Shown here piece by piece: positions 46,080-56,504 of a DNA stretch of 64,000 nucleotides. Source of the stretch: Lojkania enalia (Eukaryota; Ascomycota; Dothideomycetes; Pleosporales); contig ML986649.1 of NCBI GenBank assembly GCA_010094045.1, positions 62,001 to 126,000 of the forward strand, given 5' to 3'. Each line of letters begins with the position of its first letter. The stretch's first letter is position 1. Both the position numbers and the translations under genes were made by a program. The notes below the pieces were generated by a model, which worked only from the letters and a program-made list of their open reading frames with translations, did not search any database and was not told the origin of the DNA.

Positions 46080-46594
46080 ACCTATTATATAGATGATTGA
46101 GTTTAAAAAGTTCTATTAGGTTATATAGTATTAATAGCTAAATAGTATTAAAGCGGCTATTATTACGTAGCTATAAATAGGTAAAATATTCTTTAATATC
46201 TTTATAAGATTAAGACTATAGATATAGTAGTATATAAATATAGGTATAAAGAGTTAATAGTATACTTTCTCTTCTTAGATAGTAGAGATAGTAAAGAGTA
46301 AAGCTATAATAGTAGTACGGACAGTAGTTTAGCGAGCTATTATATATACTAGAAAGGTACTTAAGTAAATAAAAGAGTAGCGGGTAGAGTATAAATAGAC
46401 TAATTTAGTACTAGAAGCGGGATATAGAAGTAGTTAAAGCGACGATCGAATTTATAAAGAGTATAGAGCGGCTATAACTAAATATACAAGATAAAGTAAG
46501 TAGAGATAGAGGGGAAATAGATAAGTAGAGGCAGCTAAGGATCTCCTCTTCTGCCTCGTAGGGGTAGAACGATAAGCTGTCTATAAACGCGCCT
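46080..46594 (+). mobile_element. Tad-like LINE, 3' fragment, heavily RIP-mutated
   Basis: Aligns throughout with 52918-53455, the 3' end of the larger LINE copy, and ends in the same TGTCTATAAACGCGCCT. Nearly every C in the other copy is T here over the first 300 bases, so RIP has been much stronger. It encodes only the zinc-knuckle/C-terminal part, with many stops. Confidence 0.75.
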
Positions 46595-47914
46595 CGGCTA
46601 GTACACTACCGATTAAGAGGCGCATGACGCCGGAAATGCCCTGCGGACGCGAGGCCTTAACTAGCTATAGAGCTTGTCCGACACGGAAGTATATTACTTT
46701 CCTTTTCATTCCTTTGTTGAGCATGGAGTTAGGCATTGGACGAGAAGGTCTCATAGTTGGCTTCTGAAATGGAGCAGGCGTAAGGAAGCAGAATGTATAT
46801 AGCTGGCGCTTTGTAACGGCCCATACCCATAGGGTGCATGGCCATAATAGAAAATACACACACACACACCCACGTGATATCGCTGGTAAGCTCTCAGTGG
46901 CAACCACGCACACTCCAACCGCATTCTTCAAATGGTTCAACGCCTCTCACATAAGGTCCGCGCCAGAGCGGGTCGGCCATCCTCCCTGCAAGCGCTATCG
47001 AGGTGTTCGTCTGCCCTCGAGCGAGGCTTAAGCGGCAAATCTTCACCACGTCGTTCCACAAGCCATTTTTTTCACATAGATGTTGCTCGAGGTTCCTTTG
47101 CGGCGAATTAGCAAGCTCCACATTCTCCTTGACGCCCGGCCTTATCTATCAAGTTCCGTTATTAAAAGAAATTGAAAAGAGGTTAATAGTAAATAATATC
47201 TACAAAAACGCTCTATGTCCTCAAAAGGCAATAATGACCGATACTTTAAGGGTAGCTACGGTGGGTACTCTGGCTGTGAGATTTCGAGTTGGCTAGAAGT
47301 GCAATTCAACCCGATTGAGCATTGATGTTGAGACTGTCTCTAGCGTCTGCAGATACTTGCCGAAGCGAGCAGGGCCGAACCATTCTCGCTGATATGAGAT
47401 TCAACATCCTTCAGATGCCGTTTACATCAGAACCGGCATATATGCTCTTTCAGGGATAATTTCGACCTCTAAGCGTCGCATGTCGTGTCGGGGCTATCCG
47501 AGGAAGGGAGAGTTGCTAGAGGAGACTGCTAGCCTGAAGGACGAAGCCGATAAAACGTAGGCACCTAGTTGAAGAAAAGAGAAAAATAGAGGGTGTTTGA
47601 CTTCGAAGTGGTAGCATGGCCATTTGCAACTGCATGGGCCCAACTATTGCATGGGCTGATTGCTCCTTATGTAACTCCCATGCATAAGTGTATTCACGAA
47701 ATGCGTTATTCAGCGTTGAAATATGTAATTTATCAGAAAAAGCCAAAGACTTCTCCAGGATTGCTGGTACGCGAGAATAGAAGAGAAGTGGTATATTGTA
47801 AAATCGTGCAAACGTTGATATCTTAGATGCATGTAGATTGAGTTCTGTCTATACCAAGTTGGTAGAGCTGTTTATACCAACGACAACCTCTCATTCAGAG
47901 GCTAATTTTGATCG
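46595..47914. other. Intergenic, no gene seen
   Basis: GC content rises after the LINE fragment, but no frame has recognisable features. It includes the 3' region of the STAND-ankyrin gene. Confidence 0.4.
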
Positions 47915-49923
47915 TCACTCCTCAGCGTCAAAAAACTCCTCGTCATTATCTGAATCACCGCTTTTGATCGGAGTCATTCCAACACTTTCCATATCCCTTG
48001 ACAACTTTTCTCGTACATACTCGCCGAGGAAACTAGCTAGTTCAAAGGGTTTCATGGGCTTGTCAAACATATTGCTCATGTGCAATCGGGGGAATCGGTG
48101 CACCTTGCCAACCTTAAAAGGACTTGCTCCCTTTGCCAGCAGATACTTAGCCTTTTCACAACTCCCATCCTTGCGCCTATTAGTCGGCGAATCGATGGCA
48201 TAGTGGAGAGGTGTCCAGCCCCACTGATCCTGTCGGTCGATATCTATAACACGATACTTCTCAATTAGACAGCGTAGAGTGCGCACGCTGTAAGCCTCAT
48301 TGGCCGCTATGTGGAGCGCAGATCTCCCATCGGGCCAAAGGATTTTCACGTCGACTCCGTTCTGAATTAAGAAGTCGATACATGCCTCAGACTCGTTGCT
48401 AGCAGTAATAGCAAGGTGCAATGCCGAGTACCCGTGTTGATCAATCATGTCGAAATCTACATAGTGTTGGTTGTGGAGGAGCCGAAGAAAACGCAGCCTA
48501 CTCCAGGTAGTATTCTTGCTATGATTGAAATTTGCCATTGTCACTGTTCTGCCGTGCACCGACTCATGGATAGATGCGCCAGATTGGAGCAAGAGACTCA
48601 GAATCTCTAACCAGACCGAAGATTGGGGCGGGTATTGCGCGAAAATCTTCCTTCTCAGTGTTGTTTGGGTGCGGAAACCGAGAGCAGCGAAGATAGGAAG
48701 CCTAATTTAATCAATTGGGTCATGTCAATATTTACTCAATAAAGACTTACACGCTCTCATCGTCGCCCATGTTAGGATCAGCTCCGAATTCAAGAAGACA
48801 CTTCACAGTTTCTACATCCTTTGATGAGATAGCCAGCTAACTCATTAGTGCAAAATCGCTGTTGAAGATGGGTTGAACTTACTAACAGCGGCGTCTTTCC
48901 AGTGCAGATTGTTCTACTACGTATTAGGCTTTCATCTTGCTTAAGGCTTTGCTTCACGAAAGGCATATCCCCTCGAGCACACGCGAGCATGAAGGGGAAT
49001 TCTTTGGGTAACTGGTTCTGAACGCGGATTTCCTGTATGAATTTGCGGGTGCCATTGAGGAAGTGACTGTATTGTAACAGAACAGACAGTGACTTCCATG
49101 GCACGCAGTGAGGCGTTTTGAACCCTAAGAGAATCTGAGTCTTCTTAGCACCGTCTGAGGTCTTCGTTAACGTGACTTTCCAGTAAAATCCAAGCACTCG
49201 CAGCCATGCATCTGCCCTTGGGACGTGGGACCATACGGAGACTTTTCGAGATGTCCTGGGAGTATCATATTTGTTACGGCTAAGCTATTCACAGTTAGCC
49301 CCTTGGCAGGTCCAGGGATATATATGTAGCATGTCTCGCATTTCTAGTCAATAGACGCAGTTTTCCAACCCTCATCAGAGCCAGCCAGCTCTGACAATAT
49401 TGATGTTTGGAAGGGGCTGAGATGCTTCTCTCGTACGTGATCCATGACAACCGCCTGGAAGCGTATTAGCCGGTTTTCATTTAATGGTATAATCGGAGTC
49501 ACACATGTTCAATAGCAGCGCGAGCCACATTAAATCGATTCTGATATCGCGAAGTCCCTCAAGCATCTTAGCAATCTCGGAACTAAGAAACGCGAGTTTG
49601 ATCTTAGTCTTCAGAGTCGGCTTTCCACCTCTGCTCCATCGCGAACAGTTGTGACACATTTCATCGAGTGCGTCGTTGACGTCTCTCAACTTTGAGCGCA
49701 CCAGCCTCCCCAGCTCCTCCGAAGCGGGAGCGTTGTTAGCATTGCCAAAAGACTGACGGAACTCTACAATCGTCCGTTGGGTGAATATAACATCGTTGCG
49801 GAGGTGAGAGAGCTCAGCTGGGGAGTCTTTGATGTGGTTGCAGGAAATTGCAATGGTCTCGGTGGTATTGGTTGCTTGCCCCAGTAACTGTGCACAGGCA
49901 GCGACAGCAGCAACAGCCTCCAT
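47915..49923 (-). pseudogene. STAND-type N-terminal domain plus ankyrin-repeat protein, split by a solo LTR
   Basis: Starts at ATG 49923 (MEAVAAVAACAQLLGQATNTTE), a helical N-terminal domain typical of fungal STAND/ankyrin proteins. Introns 49455-49504, 48837-48882 and 48702-48750 are canonical and keep frame. Ankyrin repeats run from about 49000 to 48100, including LAISSKDVETVKCLLEFGAD, YSALHLAITAS, RSALHIAANEA and WTPLHYAID. There is no NACHT domain. A 125-base solo LTR with target duplication ATATT (49272-49396) lies within exon 2. The added 130 bases shift the frame and bring a TAA. Without the LTR and one ATATT copy, exon 2 reads through without a stop, so the gene was probably intact before insertion. 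Confidence 0.8.
49272..49396 (+). repeat. Short (125-base) solo LTR, family B, copy 2, inside ankyrin gene
   Basis: TGTTACGG...CTCTGACA with a perfect target duplication ATATT (49267-49271 and 49397-49401). Near-identical to 54654-54779, so the insertion is probably young. Confidence 0.9.
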
Positions 49924-50863
49924 GGGCAGTCATTCGATTAACCATACAATAGAAATGGGGCTCCAGAGTCTCATGATGCTTCGTACCGGTGAGAAGGGAG
50001 TTGAAGCAGTGTCGTCGTCGGGAGTTCCACCAACCCCGCTGTTGGACTTGGCAACAACCCTGCCACAGTTTTCGTTGCCTTCAAATTCAGCCTCGTCTTT
50101 GGTGGGACATCTCAGCAAGCCGTTAGTCATAAAGTGCCACGGGTTTCATGAGCGATACTTGACGCTAAGAGTCTATGAGGGCTGGTTGCTGGCTCTATAG
50201 AACATCAAAAGAGGAAGATATTCGGTTTCAGCCATCCAACACCACTTGAGGACTAACATATAGAAGAATCATTTCATTACGAGGCATGGCTGGGAATCGC
50301 CGAATGAAACCTAGCGTTTGGTTCTGTGTATGCACCCGACTCTTCTACTACTTGCTATCCTGACAAAAATCGTCACAGTGCAACTGTGGGCACGGCCCAA
50401 ATTCGATTTATCCGGAGGGTTCCTGTCTGCAATGTGGTCATGAACGCTGCAGCATGTGCTCTCTACAACGAACGATACAGCTAGGCGGGCATCGTTTCTT
50501 TACGGCAAGCGCGGTACAGAAAGACCAAAAGAGCGCCAATGGATACGAGGCTCATTGCGAAGGAAGCGATCCTTGTTAGACAATCGGGGTAGCTGATGCG
50601 GGATCTGCATCTCCCAAGCATGGAACACATGAATAGACCCGAACAACGGAGATGAGTAATCCAACACATTCACGGCTACAAACAACAAGGCTGTAAGTAG
50701 GCGAGGTAGACGAATATTCCCACTAGGATAGACTCCAATACACAGTTGCTAACAATCAATCAATCAAGCCTCCATCTGGAAGCTTGATTGATTGATACTT
50801 GAGTGCCTTGCGGCTTGATTGATATGGTATTATACATAGAGTGTGAATTAAGCTCTCACGTGA
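49924..50863. other. Intergenic with an inverted repeat
   Basis: Upstream region of the ankyrin gene. Small frames such as 50481-50669 (minus) have no supporting feature. The hairpin at 50755-50796 is listed separately. Confidence 0.45.
50755..50796. repeat. Perfect 15-base inverted repeat (hairpin)
   Basis: Arms ATCAATCAATCAAGC and its exact complement are separated by a 12-base loop. A further GCTTGATTGAT lies at about 50813-50823. The tetranucleotide ATCA/TGAT repetition accounts for part of it. It could be a small hairpin terminator or a degenerate inverted-repeat element. Confidence 0.6.
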
Positions 50864-51196
50864 CTACAAATCCTCGTCTATCTCTTTGTCCTTGTCCACG
50901 GAGAACTTGATCACACTTGCGCTGTTGGCAAGCCGTTCCACGCCGTTCATCCCCTGCTCGATGGCTAGCTTTGCTGCCTCTATGGTGGCGACTCTCTCGG
51001 CCACTCCTTCTCCCACCTTGATAACATTGATCACTAGCTGCCGAATGTGTCACATGTTTATACTATCCTATTATAGTTGGTCTGTTTTTTCAGGCCTATA
51101 TAGTCTCGCCATTGCCAGCCTCTAGCTAGGCAGGCCACTTACCCTCCTTCAACACATCAATATTTGCCTCAGCTATTGATGCTACCTAATACGCGA
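50864..51196 (-). pseudogene. 3' fragment of an unidentified gene, truncated by a LINE
   Basis: On the minus strand an exon end (ASIAEANIDVLKE) is followed by a GTAAGT donor and an intron of about 110 bases. A final exon then reads GEGVAERVATIEAAKLAIEQ to the stop at 50864 (DKDKEIDEDL). The reading has an internal TAG in the first exon. The 51049-51196 part matches 4120-4270. The upstream part of the gene is missing where LINE sequence starts at about 51198. The helical, alanine-rich protein is not one I recognise. Confidence 0.5.
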
Positions 51197-51197
51197 T

Positions 51198-53455
51198 AGG
51201 TGTAAGACTTTTATATAGAGTAATAAGCGTGTATTCTCAGTAATGGCACGATAATAGAAGTGTAGAAGCTTCTGCAGGCCGGACTCTCGCAGGGATCCGT
51301 GCTTGCTCTAATTCTTTTCCTCTTTTTTAATACAGACCTAGTATAGAGCATACTATAATACGGCAATTTAAGAGCGTTTATCAACGATTACTTAGCATAG
51401 GTTATAGGGCGGCTAACTGAGGAGAATATACGGACTATCTAGGACGAAGTAATTCCGATGTTAGAGAAGTAGAAGCGTACTAGCGGAGCCTAATTCGAAG
51501 CTACTCAGACGAGCTTTATCTACTTTACGCGATATAAAGTAGTAGGTAAGGATAGCACAATACTGCTATAGTTTAAAGGACGATATATCGCATTAAAAGA
51601 TAAAGTTAAGCTTCTAGGTATAATACTAGATAAGGAACTAAGGTTTAAAGTATACCTGGTAGACAAAGTAGGTAAAGCGACAAGAGTAGCGCTAGCGTTG
51701 CACAGGATAAAGGAACTGTAACCTAAGGCAGTCAAGCAGCTGGCGCAGAGCATAGTACTACCGGTAGTAGACTATATATTGCTAGTATAGTACCCGATCG
51801 CGATATATAATATAAAGCAGCTCCTCCTATAGATATAGAAGATTACGGAGCCAGCAGTAATTAGAGGATTCCGTATAGTCACCCTGTCTATAGCAGAGAT
51901 AGAGGCAGGCCTACTCCCTATAGAACAGAGACTAAGGAAGCAAGCAATAGCATTCTAGGTCTTAATTTATAAACTGGGTCAGTTACATCCCTAATAGATA
52001 CATAGGTAATAACAACTATATACAAAATATTAATTACTACTTATAAGGGTGGCAGAGATGTATATAGATATCCGGATAGAAATAACACTTAAAGTTAAGG
52101 TATATATATATCTGCTATAGGTAGTACAATCTAAAGTAGTAATATATAAGAACGAAAAGCGGGCACAAGCTGTTATAGGGGACTATCAGCTAAAACGAGT
52201 AGACCTATATATAGATACATTAGTATAAAATAGTAGGGCAGGTATTAGGGTATATACTAGGCTATCGCAAGTATACGTCTTACAGATAGTAGCAAGCTTA
52301 GATTAGGCGGATGCATACCTTACCAAACTACTAGTAACTACCGAAGCTGCTAACTAGCCGTAGAGCCTATTATAAATTACCCTTAACAGAGACGGTCGGC
52401 CTATACTAGCGTTAAGTATCCGGATCTTCCCTAACTTATAATCGGCGCTGCTGTTGGTACGCAGTTAGCAAGCTAGTATATATTAAGTTATTATAATAGA
52501 GATTATTAAGAAATTTTGGATAACTAATATTACGCTATGTGGTGAGAGGCGAATCTTGTCTCAGGGAGGGAGATGAGGAGCTGAACTGGTTGATTGAAGA
52601 TGGCCAGCGGGCCATATTTATGTACATGAAAAAGGGGTATATCAGCTGATATCCAGCGTGATATCCGGCGTGATATCGACCGTGATATCGTACGTCGATA
52701 TCTGATACAGCTCGGCAGACTAGCCAAAAATCCCCATGACACGCTATATTGGATCCCAGGACATACAGGAACTAAGGGAAACGAGCAGGCAGACAGACTG
52801 GCAAAGGTAGTAATGAGAGAAACGAGCAAGCAGCCCCTGCAGCGCGTCGGAGTATCTAGCATAGTTAGTACTAGAAAGAGCTAACGTGATAGCAGGACCG
52901 ACCCTACTAAATTAGGTAGAGATAGGAAAGTTCACGCGGAAGATCGATGCGGTATTTTACCTAGGCAAGTTAGCAGAGATGTACCGGCAGCTAAACAGCA
53001 GTAAGGCGGTTATAGTTACGCATCTACGGACTGGTAAGACGTTCCTTAACGAGTATCTTTACAAGATTAAGGCTTTAGATACAGCAGCATGCGAGTGTAG
53101 GTGCATAGAGTTAATAGTGAACTTTCTCTTCTCGTGTAGGCGGTAGAGACAGCAAAGAGCGAAGCTACGACAGCGGCACGGACAGCGGTTCGGCGAGCTA
53201 TTATACGCGCTGGGAGAGTACTCGAGCAGATAAGAGGGCGGCGGGCAGAGTATAGACGGACCGATTAAGTACTAGAAGCTAGATATAGAAGTAGTTAGGG
53301 CGACGATCGAATTCGCAAAGAGCATAGGGCGGCTACAACCAAATGTATAAGATAAAGCAGGTAGAGACGAAAGGGAAGCAGAGGAGCGGAGGCAGCTAAA
53401 GACCCCCTCTTCTGCCTTGTAGGCGTAGAACGACGAGCTGTCTATAAACGCGCCT
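51198..53455 (+). mobile_element. Tad-like LINE retrotransposon, 5'-truncated, RIP-mutated
   Basis: Plus-strand readings give the reverse transcriptase (LSQGSVLALILFLFFNTDLV, then AFINDYLA at the FVDD box). After thumb and linker regions comes an RNase H domain (DRLAKVVMRE after YWIPGHTGTKGNEQA). A C-terminal region with ACECRCIELIVNFLFSCR closes it. Many TAG/TAA codons interrupt it, and the second catalytic pair reads ND instead of DD. The 5' end is missing, as usual for LINEs. A solo LTR is nested at 52538-52741 within the RNase H coding part. A second 3' fragment lies at 46080-46594. Confidence 0.8.
52538..52741 (-). repeat. Solo LTR, Copia-like family A, nested in LINE
   Basis: 204 bases, TGTCATGGGG...CTCACCACA on the minus strand, with a perfect target duplication CGCTA on the plus strand (52533-52537 and 52742-52746). 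Removing it rejoins the LINE RNase H frame (ITLC/TLYWIPGHTG). It carries five GATATC sites between 52649 and 52702. It inserted after the LINE and shows less RIP damage than the LINE itself. Confidence 0.9.
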
Positions 53456-54653
53456 TCATCAAATATATTACAGAGCGGTAATGATCCACATCCAGGGCTT
53501 GGTACATTATCGATGTTTGAAAGCCTCAAATACATGCTAGCAGGAAAAATCCTTTTCCCCTCTAGAATGGACGGCCAAAATTTGCTCCAAACAATATGCG
53601 TCCAAAATGCATGAACGAGCACCGACTAATCTGCCAAAACCAGACTTAAAGACGGCATATGTACCGCACGTAGAAGTTATCGGCTAAACCCAGCGAAACT
53701 TGCACGTATGCCACACTTGAAAGCCCCTCCAGAATCATATTCTAAAACATATTTATGTTCTTGAATATTGCTCCTCGATTATTAATTACTTCTCAGCAAA
53801 CTAGTTACGCAAAAAGAAATCCAAAGGTTACCTCATATGTATGCAGAAGCCGGTCTTTTTGAGGACCTTCTCCGGATGGTCATATGAGCAATATCGCCCT
53901 TTTTAAAGAAAAAAAAGACGACTTTTCATGGATTTACAAGCTTCGCTGGAAATTTAGCATAATTGCTTAGCAAATGGCTTTTCATGGGAGATCGAAACAG
54001 CATGCAGGAGCGTATCTAACGTCAAAAGTATTACAGGTCAAAAAAAATTTTCTCCAGGATCTCTGATCTAATCTACAGGTTTGAAAATTGAATGATTGGA
54101 TTATACTGTCAGAACTGAAGACCGTTACTGGAAAAGCAATTGGTTGCATGCTTCAAGAGATATTTTCCATCAATTCACATAGAAAAACCTCACGCAAAAT
54201 TGATGATCAGCCTGAAAATGCAGATCGTTATTCTGAAAACATTATATTCTTCATAAATTAATGCTCCAGAATAATTATAGTAGAGCTTTAGGGAAAAATC
54301 GCGTTGCGAACCTGACCCAACAGGACTTATTAGAGGATGTTGACGGTCTCAAACGCATTTCGATGCAATCATATGAACTGCTCCATTTATAGTCTCATAT
54401 ATTTTTTATATGAGTGTCGTTTTAGAGATTAGTAGCCAAGGTTCTGATGGTAATTTCCCCTAAATAAGTCTGGCGTCTGCTACCAGAGGACGCCGGCCCC
54501 CCTAAACTTACGTCGAGAACGCAATGAGTGCGCCTCCTATAAAATGCATGTATCATACGGCACATGAACAGCTATTTTCTGAAACAGATTCCTAGAATAT
54601 GCTATAGCCAATTTTGTAAGTGAATATACTTTCAAACGCCACAAACGATAGTT
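53456..54653. other. AT-rich DNA, no gene
   Basis: The 116-codon frame at 53272-53622 (minus) overlaps the LINE end and has no domain support. The rest has no coding features. Confidence 0.45.
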
Positions 54654-54779
54654 TGTTACGGCTAAGCTATTCACAGTTAGCCCCTTGGCAGGTCCAGGGA
54701 TATATATGTAGCATGTCTCGCATTTCTAGTCAATAGACGCAGTTTTTCCAATCCTCATCAGAGCCAGCCAGCTCTGACA
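54654..54779 (+). repeat. Short (126-base) solo LTR, family B, copy 3
   Basis: TGTTACGG...CTCTGACA with a perfect target duplication TAGTT (54649-54653 and 54780-54784). It differs from copy 2 by one extra T and one C/T change. Confidence 0.9.
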
Positions 54780-56504
54780 TAGTTCAGTAGATCTCACATA
54801 AAATATTGTCAAAGGGCTAAGAATCTTGTAAATATCGAATATCACGGTGCATAAGACTCTTAGCTCATGTAAAATATCGCAACGACTTTGTACGAGGATA
54901 TATTTCCTAATTTTACTGCCTATGAATCGATGTGTAAGCCCATTCCAAAAAGATCGTTGCCAAAGGCCTTGCTTTGGATGCTCAGGATACTTCGTAGCAG
55001 CGATCATGCCCACTCTCCTTTCCTCGGGCCTAAACAGATATTCAAGCACTAAGCAAAAGCGCCAAGAAATACTCATCGAAAAAGAATACCATCTAGACAG
55101 CATGTCCGACTTGTTGCTGCCCTAAAACCGATATCCGTACATCAATACTGAAAGGAAACGCTGGAATTATGCTCTGCTCCCACTCAAAAACCTCACTTCT
55201 AAAACCCTAGACGAAAAAGGGTTATATCTAATCTAGTCACACCTATAGAACATATCCAAGTATGAAAATAAAAAGATAATTATTTTAAACTTCATGCTCC
55301 GATCCAGCACTTCCCTAATACAAACGCGCAAACACATAAAAACTATATCTACTACGCACTCGATTCTGAAACTGGCATTTAAATATCAAACCAAGAATAA
55401 ACTTCTGAGTATTTTGCACTTTAGCGCTCACCAAAACATCTCAACGAAAATCAACCATCACCCGACAACATGTCCAATCCGTCCCTCCTCAAATAATCCT
55501 CCAACACCAATTCTAAAAGAAAACTTAACGGAAAACTATGCTGCAGCATCACCAGCATCTTACAAGCCTCAAGATGTCTATCCCATGTCTTCTCTTCGCC
55601 CACAACACTGCTACCCTATCACATCCTCGTACTAAACATTCCGGTACCACCAATTACATGATGCTACCTATAGTTTAAGCCCCTTTCCAAGAGCCATTCC
55701 CCTCATTCATCATTCCGCAGTAAAAAAGCAAACAAGCCAACATATTCCATCCATCCATCCTCACAACCCCCATAAACCCACCCTCGAGACGAAAGATCCC
55801 TTCCAGTTTTCAGAATGCTATTCTCGTTTCGTCAACCATAATTACTTATAAATAGTGCGCTTGAAGGGAGGAGGGCGTCGAAGCTACCAACGATGCGCCA
55901 TCACCAGGCAACCATAATGTTTCAAATAGCGGGGTGGGGTCTAGTGGTAACAAGATAATCGTTATTCCTATACCTCCTGCTCTACCCCGACAAGCCAACT
56001 GCGTCTCCACAGGCGAAAGGAAAATGTCGACGCCGTTGCCATGAATACATTTTTTTTTTTTGCAAACGATAGATAGATGGACCTAATTATGCGCCACCAC
56101 ACTAAACGGCTCACACGCACACAAAGGAGAAAGAAAAAGAAAAGAGTCATTGAGATAGGGCGGGAGGAGGGAGAGCGACAGCAATCAGAATGCACAAAAT
56201 CAAGCAGATGCACGCACGACCGAAATGGCTGGCTAATGCAACAATCAAGGAAAGTATATCAAGTAAAGTACCCCCACGATGCAGTTTCTTATGCTCCCAA
56301 AACTTGTTACTGTGAAAATTCCCAATGCAAATGCACCATCTAACAAATCGAATGCATGAACAATCCTCGTTTTACCTTAGCCTCCACCATCCAAAAATCT
56401 CCCCGTATGAAAATGTACAATGAATTGTGTCCGAACCTGCGCTGTATATCATTCTTTTTTATTCGAAATCGATCCTAGCCCTCTAATATCCTTCATACAC
56501 ACCT
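54780..56504. other. Intergenic and 3' region of the CAF120-like gene
   Basis: Pyrimidine-rich on the plus strand, with a T11 run near 56050. The 113-codon frame at 55294-55635 is low-complexity and unsupported. Confidence 0.45.

Noticed and set aside
55294..55635. 113-codon frame downstream of the CAF120-like gene
   Set aside because: Low-complexity S/T/P/N composition, no family resemblance, and it lies in the pyrimidine-rich 3' region.
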